From Isoetes taiwanensis (Eukaryota; Streptophyta; Lycopodiopsida; Isoetales; Isoetaceae), in assembly GCA_021234155.1 (NCBI GenBank), contig JAJEKV010000004.1:1023813-1087812 (forward strand): DNA of 64,000 nt. Reading direction: 5' to 3'. The notes under the pieces are model-generated. The model made no database searches. It was given only the letters and a program-made list of their open reading frames with translations, and was not told the DNA's origin. Positions within the stretch are counted from its first letter, which is position 1. Every line of letters begins with the position of its first letter. Made by a program: the position numbers and the translations under genes. Of this stretch, positions 42,781-51,905 are shown piece after piece.

Positions 42781-44178
42781 CATTGCTACAAACATCCCGG
42801 TGGATTTCTCTACTCCTTCCAGCTATCTTGACTATGTGGTGGCCCGACGGCACCTTTTTCTTTTGAAGTGGTACGCGGCCAATGGCAATGTTCATCAACA
42901 GCCACTCAAAAGTGTGGACTTCCTTCGGATCTGGCCGGATCTTTCTATAGAAGACAAGGGTTTATTTTGTGCACTCTTAGTCTTTGATCAGCTTACTGTT
43001 GAAGATCCTGAATTAGTCATCTTCCGAGTTGTTCAGCCAATGGCTTATGTTTTTCATGACTTCTACCTGGCGGATCTCCATGATAAATTCCGGGATGAGG
43101 CCCATCGTGTTTTTAGAGGCAACTCCAATGCTGCTTGGTTGTTATCACCAGCCAACAAATATTTCAAGGATCCTGCTCAGTCTCAGACTTTTGAACAGGA
43201 GTACATGCCTCGAATCGGCTCGGCACTTACCTCTCGTGGCGGGTTGAAACATTGGACAGTAAACAAAAATCAAGCACCACGATGATCTTGAGTTTGCCCC
43301 AGATTTATATGCGGCACTTGGGAGGATACAATCAACTCCGTGGCCTTCTGGAAAGCAAGACCATCCCCACGGGTTGGGTCAATCCTCCTGTCTATCAATT
43401 ACTCTCTACTTCAGAATGGGACCATTGGTGTCGTGCTCTTGATCAATTTAGGGACATGGCTCTGCAACCCACGCAAACGGGCATGCTTCCCTCTCCATAT
43501 GCTTCCTTAGGAGTACCTCCCCGCCCACGGTTCCTTTCTTCTGACTGGCGTCTTCCCTTTTGGACGAAGGTCATGGATGGCCATGCTGGGTCGACTCCGC
43601 CTCAGATCTCCACGGATCTCCGGTGGGATCCCTGATTTGTCAGACGCTCCAATTGGGAGGATAATGCCACTTTGGACACTACTGAAAATTGGATTTATAT
43701 CGGTAATGAGCGTGGTTGGCAAAAGCCTGCTGATGCCTTGCATGGTCTTGATATCTTCTTACAGAATGCTGCCACCTCACCAGATCCCTCAGTCCACCGT
43801 CAAGCTGGTTTCTGTGCTGCTCTCAAATGCATCCCTTTCGGCTCTTTAAATCGGCGTCAATCTTTCACTTTGCAATCCCAAATGCCGATTAATGGATTGC
43901 CTTGGTCTCCGGACACGCCTTCTCATGGAGTGCCGGTTTGTTCCTTCGGACGCCCATGTTTGCCACGGAAGACATGGTGCGCTCTCACTTCCTCATTGAG
44001 GCCCATCACCGCCCTTGGGCTCCAACACCCCCGACGCTCTTCAAACCGCCGGGACCTCATTGCTCATTACCATAATGGCGCTCGCTTCATTGCCGAGGAT
44101 CACTTTCGAGCTGGCTGGTTTCCAGCCCTGGAAGCACTTCCTCCTTTTCTTCAGGCCCGAGTGTCATTTGGTGGGGAG
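42780..44178 (+). CDS. Element B extra ORF, C-terminal block (unknown)
   Basis: The frame 42704-43285 gives PSSYLDYVVARRHLFLLKWY and IEDKGLFCALLVFDQLTVED. Subsequent frames at 43252-43635 (YMRHLGGYNQLRGLLESKTI, STSEWDHWCRALDQFRDMAL) and 43672-44184 (NWIYIGNERGWQKPADALHG) continue protein-like. Coding-like sequence reaches the polypurine tract at 44170, so this block is an integral part of B. Several frameshifts break it. No family is recognised; an env-like or accessory ORF is possible, but no signal peptide or membrane helix is evident. Confidence 0.55.
44170..44178 (+). other. Element B polypurine tract
   Basis: GGTGGGGAG directly before the TG of the right LTR, confirming plus-strand orientation of B. 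Confidence 0.85.
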
Positions 44179-44773
44179 TGTTAGTCACGTATGCCTCTGT
44201 GCAGGGACTATTCATGCATCTGACGAGACTAGGTCAAGCTCAAGGATCCACAGACGAGCACGCGGGTCAGCCGTCAAAAGCCAATGAAGACCAAGCGGCC
44301 GGAGACCACGCGGTCAAAGCCCGGTCTCGCTACCAAGAGGCGCCCGCGACAAGTGATGACCCGTCCGCAGCGTCAGCGTCAATAAGTGATTCTAGGCACT
44401 TCAAGAGGCACCGCCAAATTTCACCAAATCAGGCCTCCTTCCAGGAGTCGGCACCGAGATCAGTCCGAGTGTCTATATTGGGCCAAAGGCCATTGTACTA
44501 TATATATGAGTAGAGCTAGCACATAAGTTCTAGATGAGTTTTGAGTCTTGTCTCTTTTCAGTCTTCTCTCTATTGCGAGAGCTCATGTATGTTCATCATT
44601 GATATCAAGGAAGTTTATCATTTTCCTCTCATTGTTCTCTTTTGTTTTGTTTTCTTCTTCTTGTTCTCTTCTTGCAAATCCCGCGTGACATAGTCCCCCG
44701 GATTCTCCTGTTAGACCCACGGGTCCTCACAGAGGGCTGTCTTGCAGGAGTTCCCGAACCCAGACCCCAAACA
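44179..44773 (+). repeat. Element B, 3' LTR (595 bp, complete)
   Basis: Starts TGTTAGTCACG and ends CCCCAAACA, followed at once by the target duplication TTTAA. TATA box TATATATAT at 44499-44507. Compared with the left LTR, nearly all differences fall on CAG, CTG or CWG-containing words. Confidence 0.95.
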
Positions 44774-44778
44774 TTTAA
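44774..44778. other. Target-site duplication of element B (right)
   Basis: TTTAA, identical to 15475-15479. Joining the outer flanks restores the leader of element A upstream of gag. Confidence 0.9.
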
Positions 44779-44822
44779 CTCGCATCCAGCATACAAAAAC
44801 AACAAGACTGAAGAGACCGGGC

Positions 44823-45310
44823 CTAGGGGTTCGCAAATGGGTACAAGATTGAGTAGCGAACACTTTCACGTACAGCCCTAACGAGCTTGTAACGTGCCCA
44901 GGCCTGGACTATAACAGATTGGTAATCTAGCGTTGGGCTAATAATAAGGAGATTGAAAAGCCTCCTTAATGCGTAGAAGATTTGCCACAGGTGGTCGTTG
45001 GCATCCTCGAAAGCCTCGTGCCTGGACATATCCCAATAGTCCCATGTGCGGCGAAGGGTTTGCTTCAGGTCCTCGTAGGCGCGTTCCCTGAGGATATTAA
45101 CTATCTCCATCCCCTTGGCTGGATCATAGGGCTCCCCTGGTGGCGCGGTTCCATCTCGTAACCTTCGTCCCATTCTGGGTACTCCCCATATCTTTGGCCA
45201 TAGTCCTGGTCAGGCGGCCCTGGATCATCCCTCCTTATCAGGTCTGTAATCCTCTCCTCATATTCCTCGAGTGTTTCTTCTGTAAGACGATAGAAATGAA
45301 TATAGAACAT
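44823..45310 (-). CDS. Element A leader ORF, downstream part (unknown)
   Basis: Two overlapping minus-strand frames look coding. 45101-45310 (acidic, TEETLEEYEERITDLIRRDD) is followed by 44823-45173 (NILRERAYEDLKQTLRRTWD, DANDHLWQIFYALRRLFNLL), which ends at a stop. A TTACAG acceptor-like site precedes EETLEEYEER, so it may be a spliced continuation of the 466-codon ORF upstream. It lies in A's leader, on the same strand as gag, between the 5' LTR and gag. No family recognised. Confidence 0.45.
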
Positions 45311-45488
45311 TGAACAATTTCGTTATGATAGAAAAACGCATCATGGAAGAGAACAATTTCAATTGTATTCATTGAGACAATAATCACAGTTGATAAAGAG
45401 ATGGTATATCATAACTATAGAATGGCTAGAAATTGCCAAACCAAAATTTCTACATGTATATGCAATACAGTATGCGTGATACAATTAT
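45311..45488 (-). other. Spacer between A leader ORFs
   Basis: Short AT-rich stretch between the two leader coding blocks. It could be an intron, because the next ORF begins after an acceptor-like site. Confidence 0.3.
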
Positions 45489-46889
45489 TTAAGAGCTAGG
45501 TCCTCCCTCTTCATTTGTAGACCGAGGAGGTGGTGGCGGCGGTCGGTGTCGTAGCAGAGTCACCCCTGGGTCTACTGTGGCAGCCGCGATGGAAGCAACC
45601 TCTGGCGGATAAGCAACAGCCAATGGGGCTGCCGTAAGGAGCTTCATGCTCATCCAGGGTGCAATGTCTTGCCCCAAGGCCGTCAGGGCAAGATCCCGTC
45701 GTACGAGTATATAGGTGAACGTACGATAGGGAAGCTTCTTGTGCCCGGCCAATGTGGAGAGAGCACAGAGGGTCCACCATGACGCTTCAGCCTCCGGCCC
45801 TAAATCTCGGGCTATAAAAAGAACTTGCCCCTGTCGAAAAGCTGAAAGGAAGAAACGAGTAAGGTGGTTTCCCAATACCTTCCCTTGCGGAGTCTCTGAC
45901 GTGGCCACCTCCTTATCTAAGTCCATAGGGACTTCTTCTTCCTTGAGTTCTTGCTGCTCTTCCTTCAAGTGAGCAGGGTTATGGTATAGATCCTCTCCCT
46001 CCTCATCCGAATCGGAGGGAACCTCGACCATATTAATGTTTGGAACATGAGGTCCCATAGCTGTAAAGGCATCCGGTGAGGGCTGAGAAGGCGGATCCTG
46101 CATCACCAGTTCCCGAAGCCGTAGCAAAGTCTCAGCCGGCTCTATGGTCTCCTGTCGGAACTGGAGTAGCTGCTGCACCTCCGGGGGAAGCTCAATAGGA
46201 GCGAAGTCGATGAAATCATCCATACAATACTCCGCTAGCTCATAAAGCACATGGTCCTTACGCCGGCGCTTAAATCCGGCCACCATGTGATAGGTCCAGA
46301 TGATATCATCCAAGAGAAGATATTCTTGCCCTTGGTGATAAATAACTGGAAGGGCATCTAGCCCTGACAAGCGTGCAGCTTGCTCCCGGCGTGGTGGCAT
46401 CTCCTCTGCCAATTGCTTCCAACGGCCGAAGTCACCCATGCCTATATGTTCGTCTTTCCCCTCCTCGGAAGATTCAGGAAGTTTGCCTTCCTCTATAGGC
46501 AAAGTTTCATCCTCAACGTATTGGTCCATGAGGATAGCTAGGGCAAAGGCAACTTCAAGATATTGCCGCCCCTGATGCTGTACAATGGGCAGGTGCTTGC
46601 CCCATCTGGGCTTTCCTTTCAGCACATCATACGCATGGGTGTCACCCCCTAGCATATCCCGGACCACATCCCGTTCTAGATACAACTGGGGAGGATCCCC
46701 AAGAGGGATACACAAAGGAAGCATCTCCTCCATGTAAAAGTCTAAGAACCCGGCATAATCTGGGTGCCGCTGCATATTAGTGATGAGATCTAGGCGCTGA
46801 TATAGCAAGGGCCGCAACATGTCGAAGGGCACTTGCGGATCCCAATGCTCTCCATCTTGATACCATGCAAGAAGGTCGGTGGCTGCCAT
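45489..46889 (-). CDS. Element A leader ORF, 466 aa (unknown function)
   Basis: A long open minus-strand frame of ordinary protein composition, starting MAATDLLAWYQDGEHWDPQV in context GCCATGG, after TTCTAG|CGCC, an acceptor-like site. It contains an imperfect internal repeat: LPIVQHQGRQYLEVAFALAI at residues 100-119 and LPVIYHQGQEYLLLDDIIWT at 180-199. An acidic segment (~290-330, SDSDEEGEDL) and a Pro-rich tail (RPPPPPPR) follow. It sits between A's primer-binding site and gag on the sense strand. Standard chromoviruses have no ORF there. It may be a captured host gene or an accessory protein. I recognise no family. Confidence 0.6.
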   Translation of the reverse strand: MAATDLLAWYQDGEHWDPQVPFDMLRPLLYQRLDLITNMQRHPDYAGFLDFYMEEMLPLCIPLGDPPQLYLERDVVRDMLGGDTHAYDVLKGKPRWGKHLPIVQHQGRQYLEVAFALAILMDQYVEDETLPIEEGKLPESSEEGKDEHIGMGDFGRWKQLAEEMPPRREQAARLSGLDALPVIYHQGQEYLLLDDIIWTYHMVAGFKRRRKDHVLYELAEYCMDDFIDFAPIELPPEVQQLLQFRQETIEPAETLLRLRELVMQDPPSQPSPDAFTAMGPHVPNINMVEVPSDSDEEGEDLYHNPAHLKEEQQELKEEEVPMDLDKEVATSETPQGKVLGNHLTRFFLSAFRQGQVLFIARDLGPEAEASWWTLCALSTLAGHKKLPYRTFTYILVRRDLALTALGQDIAPWMSMKLLTAAPLAVAYPPEVASIAAATVDPGVTLLRHRPPPPPPRSTNEEGGPSS

Positions 46890-47095
46890 GGCGCTAGAAG
46901 GAAGGAGGAAGCAAGAAAAACAGAGATGACAAATGAAATGAAACTTTGAAGATCCTTTTTAACCCTTTTTATTATGTTGACGTCAGCATTTTCGTATTTA
47001 ACAGAAAATAAAAGGTTCTTAATACAAAACAAAAAAAGTTTTCATTAAACCTCAAAAAGAAAATTATTTACAATGCGGAAACTCAGCAAAATATG

Positions 47096-47390
47096 CTAAG
47101 GATGCTCCCCCCGAATCCTGCGGGCGAGGGCTAAATCCTTAGGCATAATGGTGACCCTCTTTGCATGGATTGCGCAAAGATTGGCATCACCAAAAAGTGC
47201 CACTAGATAGGCCTCCATGACCTCTTGGAGTGCCAAAATGGCAAAAGTCCAGGCGGAGGTCTGGTCTTGAACTCTGGGCAATCTCCCAACCAACCTCCGA
47301 AGGGAGCTTCCGTGTCGGTTTGGGTTGACTCCTGAAACTTCACGGATCTCCGTAAAGCGACGATCTTGTCGGGCTGCATGGTAGATGGGG
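47096..47390 (-). pseudogene. Histone H3-like fragment in element A leader
   Basis: The C-terminal frame (47096-47293) contains [13 protein letters not shown] followed by [15 protein letters not shown] and ARRIRGE, which is the histone-fold C-terminus of H3 (compare the canonical A-L-Q-E-A and [11 protein letters not shown]). Upstream, in other frames, pieces similar to the H3 alphaN/alpha1 segments (VALR...KFQ.ST and RRLV) occur at about 47290-47364, so small indels break it. The [11 protein letters not shown] block is like canonical H3 rather than CENH3, although other positions are diverged ([10 protein letters not shown]). No N-terminal tail with ARTKQTARKS is intact. It reads as a captured or retroposed H3 fragment, not a working gene. 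Confidence 0.8.
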
Positions 47391-47784
47391 TTTCCTCGTG
47401 GAAGCGAGGGTTAGGGGCGGCCCTCTTTTGCAGTGTACAGTCTTGGCCCCAACAAATTGGTCCGGGGACGCATCCACCCGCTCCTGCCTCCGACTGGAGC
47501 TCGCGTTCTTGCCAAAAGCGCCGACAGTCTTTAGCTTTTCTTTGTATTGATTGCGGACTTAGACTCGGCCTTTCCTATTGTGTTTTCACGGTCAGATGCC
47601 CCAGCCGGGGTTGGCCCCTGCCCACTCGGAGGATGCCCCCTTCCCTTGGGTTCGACCGGTTTGGTCTTCCAGAGCCTTCTCCACCTTCTCCGCTTCGATC
47701 CTCTCCTGTTCTTCCCGAACTCATGGACTCTCCTAAGGTCTTCTTCAACTTTGAAAGCGTAATGTTACCTACTGCTGCAAGGGC
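47391..47784 (-). other. Element A leader, no clear ORF
   Basis: GC-richer sequence between the H3-like fragment and the next leader ORF. Short plus-strand ORFs here are not protein-like. It may contain a decayed N-terminal extension of the H3-like frame. Confidence 0.35.
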
Positions 47785-48143
47785 GAAGAAGTTCAGCGTG
47801 GTACCGGTTGGGTCGCTGACTCATATCAATCTGGATGGTTATTAAATAATCAATGCTGATATCGGGGATCTGCCCCCATATGAAGCTGCGGGAGTCTTCA
47901 TCCCATCGGTATGGGGGAATCTCAATCGCCCTGCCGTCTATGACGGCAACTCCATCCCCTAAGTACCCTGGTACTCCTTCCCGAGCCAGTGTCGGCTCAC
48001 TCTATCTCCCGGCGGTCATCCTCCCTGGCCAAGTTTCTGATGCGGTCGGCTTCATCCCTTATGTCCCCCTCCTCGGTGTGTCCCTCACATTCGGGAGGGT
48101 AGAACTTAATCAGCATCATGACCAAGTCAGGTTGCTCGGCCAT
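47785..48143 (-). CDS. Element A leader ORF pair (unknown, frameshifted)
   Basis: On the minus strand an ATG at 48143 opens MAEQPDLVMMLIKFYPPECE. It runs acidic/basic for about 49 codons, then hits a stop at ~47996. The adjacent frame continues with VPGYLGDGVAVIDGRAIEIP and WGQIPDISIDYLITIQI down to about 47785. The pair reads like one protein interrupted by a single-base shift. No family recognised. Confidence 0.45.
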
Positions 48144-48447
48144 GGTGTAAGGGAGCTAGGTTCAGCCGGATCAAGAATGGCTCCGAGAAATGGTAAATGG
48201 GATAGGGGATCCTATCATTGTTGTCAAACCTGTTTACTAGCTCGTCTAGAAGTATGTCAATCAAAGCAGGGTCGGTAGCCATATGGCGGGCGATCAAGGC
48301 GTAAATCTCTGCTATGGTGAGGGCCGTTGGGTCTACGGTACTCTTGGTGTTGCCCATGGCTATGGCGCTAATGTCTAGGAGGACAGGCGGTAGGGCGCTT
48401 ACGGCTTGGGAAGCGGTAATGAAGGCGCTAGGGTTAGGGAGGAACAA
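48127..48447 (-). CDS. Element A leader ORF, small (unknown)
   Basis: The 106-codon frame includes a more likely start at MGNTKSTVDPTALTIAEIYA (about 48358) in context GCCATGG. It encodes ~76 residues with a helical middle (DPALIDILLDELVNRFD). Its stop overlaps the ATG of the next leader ORF. Upstream is the promoter-like GC-rich tandem duplication. It may be the first cistron of the leader block. Unrecognised. Confidence 0.4.
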   Translation of the reverse strand: MFLPNPSAFITASQAVSALPPVLLDISAIAMGNTKSTVDPTALTIAEIYALIARHMATDPALIDILLDELVNRFDNNDRIPYPIYHFSEPFLIRLNLAPLHHGRAT

Positions 48448-48636
48448 GGGCGAAAAAGCAGGGTCAGATCTGGCGGCGATGGCGGGCGTCGGATCCGGCG
48501 GGCGGAGGCGCTGAACGCAAGGCAGAGGTAATATCTGTAACGGCCGACTAACTTTTTAAGTTTTAAAATTTTTCTTATTAACTTTTTATTTCTTTATTAA
48601 AAAGATATTTATACGGCGGAAATACGCGGGACATAT

Positions 48637-48829
48637 GGTCGGGCGCCGACGGCATTCTACGCGCTCCCACCGTGACTGGGGGTCGACGAAAAGCAAGCGG
48701 CGCCCGGGTTGACTTTCGGGCCCGCGTTGACTCGCGACGGTACGGTCGGGCGCCGGCTGCATTTTTGGCTCTCCCACCTCGACTACAAGGCGATAAAATT
48801 CAAGCGGCGCCCGAGTTGACTTTCGGGCC
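48637..48829 (-). repeat. Tandem 107-bp-spaced duplication upstream of leader ORFs
   Basis: Two copies, 48637-48722 and 48744-48829, each start GGTCGGGCGCC and end GTTGACTTTCGGGCC, with CAAGCGGCGCCCG in the middle. TTGAC (W-box core) is repeated. The position, between the A primer site and the first leader ORF, fits a duplicated regulatory segment, but this is inference. Confidence 0.6.
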
Positions 48830-49121
48830 TTCCCTTGACCATTTTTCCGCCAGCGACAACCGTCCTAGGGCATTTGGGGTACGCCCGATCCAATGGAACC
48901 ACTTTCTCCTTCATTTGAACTACCCACAGATTTTTATAATTCTTCCAAACTTGGGCCTCCAATCGCCCTAACTTCTTTAAAGCTACAATTTCTTACTTTA
49001 ACCTAACACAAAACCAAACATCAAAGAGGACTAACAACACACTAACTTAGCCTCCTCCTAACTACCCAACTAACGAGTTAGTGTTTGGTCAGTGCTATGA
49101 TTTCCAGCAACTGAAATCACG

Positions 49122-49133
49122 GCTCTGATACCA
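49122..49133 (-). other. Element A primer-binding site (tRNA-iMet)
   Basis: The minus strand reads TGGTATCAGAGC, complementary to the 3' end of initiator tRNA-Met, one base inside the LTR end ...CACA. This marks 49135-50734 as the 5' LTR of A and proves that the leader (44779-49121) belongs between PBS and gag. Confidence 0.95.
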
Positions 49134-49134
49134 C

Positions 49135-50734
49135 TGTGACGCTCTCTGAATATATACGACCCCTGGGTGTATACATACGGGGACTTTCCCCTCCCATGGC
49201 GACCATCTCGCCATGAGCAGGGCCCTCCGTCTGACCCGGGCCATCTACGTAGAGATGCTCGAGTGAAGGGCACGGAGGTGTCATTCGGCCCACGCCTTCG
49301 ATGGGCTTCTACGTCGCGGAAGCATGAATACAAGGGTTAGCACACAGCATGAATTATATATAAATAACCACCACGAAGGGTGGCGCATCCATCCAAATAC
49401 CAACGGCAAAGAATATGCATCTAAAACTAAGAAAACACCCCAAACCTCAGGTTCTACCCCGGCTCAGACTCCAGTGAGGATCGACTGACGGCTGGGCCTC
49501 AAGAGATCAGCAGACCGAGTCTTGGCATGGCGCTATCGGCATAGAACATCGGATAGGGTTGTCCACTCCATCCGCCCCTCCTGTGCACACTTTGCAGATG
49601 GGTCGATTCACGCTATGGCTTCGCTATAGCCTTCCGGAGGCGCAGACTCAAGGTATCACCCTATTGAGCCTACTCCAGGGTTCATGACGCCCCGGTCCGA
49701 TGAGGCAGATCAGGGAAGCGTCCCCTTCCAGGATCACAATGATTCCATGGGTGAGCTAGAGAATACGTGCCGCATCAGCGACCCCCGCATCCGTACCCAA
49801 CTTACTCACCCTAAATCTACTCAAAGTGCAAGATGCTCCATAACGGATCACACCTCTACACCCGTGGAGTGTCGGACCCATACCCGCCCTCTACGCGGAC
49901 CGGGCTATCGCCTAGCCCATCAGGAGTCTCGGAGCCTTTATGTTCGTGCAAGACCCCACCCCCACTTCACCACTGTGTCCCTTATCTGGTGCTAAGCCAG
50001 ACCATAGCATCTACGACCCGGTGGTCTCTTGTACACAGGCCGCAACTAGTGGGAATATTATAGGGCTCTATCCAGGAGCATACTATCATAATTGAGCTCA
50101 GAGGTCTCTACCCCCTTAAACCCCTCGCTTAATGGAAGCTACCAAATCCTTCATAGATACATCAACCAATTCCTTAACAGAGCACCATTCATAATTGAAA
50201 TGTAATCCTACTTACCAGAGAAGGGTTAATTTCAACAAAGGCAATCAGAAAAGAGAGTACTACAGTACTAGCCTACAATTCACAAGCTAAACTAGTACTA
50301 ACCCGTGTTTCGGCTGGAACCGTTATCGAGGGGTGCTTCCATAGTGCTGCAAGTAGGGTAGCAAAGAATGACTAGTGGTGGTTCGCTGATTTTGGTGAGG
50401 TCTCCAGAATAGCCCTTTAAGCCCAGCCTCCTCGGCCAACCGGTTCGATATTGGCTGTTATGGGGGTGGTGATCCGCCTAATTGGATCCAAATAGCAATC
50501 ACCATGCTGGCCAATCGAGTTTGGCCAGGTGGCGCCTTCCTAAACCATAATTGGCTTAATTATTATTAATTCCCTTAATCATAGGTTATTATCCTTAATG
50601 ATTTAATTAACATAGCTAATTAAATCCCTTTTAGGTCAACCCCCTAGGTTACCATACTCCATGGTGGCATATCTATACTGGGTGACGTGTCAATGTATTT
50701 ATACATATACCGTAAAAATACTTGGAACGTCACA
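49135..50734 (-). repeat. Element A, 5' LTR (1600 bp)
   Basis: Partner of 8060-9668, with TGTGAC...GTCACA ends and a TATA-like TTATATATAA near 49353-49366 (minus strand). Copy differences are mainly at CAG/CTG-containing words, plus a few short scrambled stretches (for example around 50360-50450). Confidence 0.95.
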
Positions 50735-50739
50735 GCTGC
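50735..50739. other. Imperfect target-site duplication of element A (right)
   Basis: GCTGC; see the left counterpart GCTAT at 8055-8059. Confidence 0.4.
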
Positions 50740-51320
50740 AGCCTCGGTAGCCACCTCCTTGCTCACATCATCATCGTCCAATTGCCTTTGCTCATGTTCT
50801 TTGGTTAGAGGAGGCCAAAGCTCATCATCAGAGATTAAATTTTTAGTGTTGTTCCTGATCCGTGCCTTTATCTCCTCGATCTGCAATTGTTGGCTTTCCA
50901 ATTCACTTGCTTTCTTCCTCTGGACTTGCAAATTAATGAAGGCTTCCCTTCGGCTCTTATCGAGAAGATCCATTTCAATTTGCTCATCGGCCACCACTCC
51001 AGCCATTCTCCTGGCCCTCTGCAATTTTCGGGTCAGGTTGTGGGCATATTTATAATCCGGATCCAAGCTTCTGGCCACAGAAATTTTTCCATAACTCCTC
51101 TTCCGCTGATTGGCATTTGCCTTGGCGGGCTTTGCATTGGGCAAAAGTATTCGATTTGGAATCCTCCTCCTCGGCGCATCAGTAACCCGAAACCTATCAT
51201 ACAAGGCATGCACTCTGAACCTATGATTTTCGAGCTCAACCTTCCTGGAGTAAGTTTTGGTGCAGTCCTCAATTAAGCACTTCCATCTCTTTGCCAGCTG
51301 ATTGTAACTGTAATCAGGGG
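50735..51320 (-). pseudogene. Unrecognised host gene, exon interrupted by element A
   Basis: Open on the minus strand from about 51320 to the edge of A, after which the frame runs into the LTR. It includes CLIEDCTKTYSRKVELENHR (Cys/His-bearing), then a basic region and a long helical, coiled-coil-like segment (LDKSRREAFINLQVQRKKAS, ELESQQLQIEEIKARI), ending in an acidic tail. An in-frame TAA near 51328 separates it from QVFFEY upstream, which otherwise continues the frame. Removing A joins it to the exon at 7615-8048. Function unknown. Confidence 0.5.
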
Positions 51321-51670
51321 CCTTTTAGTACTCGAAAAACACTTGAGCAGGTTCTGGCTCGTTGTCTATGACCTGACCCTTTGTTGCATCCTTACCCCCT
51401 TCCTCATTGAAATCACCCAGCAGTTGAGCGTCCACAGAAACTCCCGGGATCACCTCCACCTCTGGATTTCTTCCCCGCATCCGATTTTCCCTGCCCTACA
51501 TCCGACTTTTCTTGCCCTGTCGGCTTTGGGGACTCCACCTCAGCCTCCGATTCCGCTTCAGTGCGCAGGAACTCCGGAATCTTGAATGCATATGAAGCGC
51601 CTGAGTCAAGACAAACATTCTCGCCAAAACTGGTGTTGAGGCTGACTTCCAGGGTTATGGACTCGTCCAT
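51321..51670 (-). pseudogene. Unrecognised host gene, upstream exon
   Basis: The frame 51413-51670 starts MDESITLEVSLNTSFGENVC and becomes Glu/Ser/Lys/Gly-rich. An intron-like segment lies just upstream (51671-51752: donor GAG|GTAAAA, acceptor TTGTAG|ATGGAC, 82 nt). The frame is lost near 51413, and VIDNEPEPAQVFFEY appears in another frame leading to the next exon. Same strand and order as the pieces at 50735-51320. Confidence 0.4.
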
Positions 51671-51752
51671 CTACAAGCCACAGTAAGATTTAGTAAAGAA
51701 TAGTAGGAAATAGTAAAAAAATAGATAAAACAGAGTGAAAGGGTAGATTTTA

Positions 51753-51905
51753 CCTCCGTAACTTCGTTAATACAGGAGGTAAAGGCCTTCCGCAGCGCCA
51801 ACGGTTCCGTCGCTCGACAAAAAAAGACTGTGCACAGAGGAATCCGAGACTGGCCACAGCGAGAGTTCTGGCGCCCAGACTTCGATTCTTCGACATCGAC
51901 GGAGT
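51753..51905 (-). pseudogene. Unrecognised host gene, 5' coding piece
   Basis: A minus-strand frame open across this interval ends in TSCINEVTE exactly at a GAG|GTAAAA donor, and would splice in phase to MDESITLEV. An upstream stop (TAG at about 51915) overlaps an acceptor-like CGTAG, so further exons may lie beyond. The proposed join is inference. Confidence 0.35.

Noticed and set aside
41189-44178. Envelope gene of a retrovirus-like element
   Set aside because: No signal peptide, transmembrane helix or cleavage-like site seen; the coiled coil alone is not enough.
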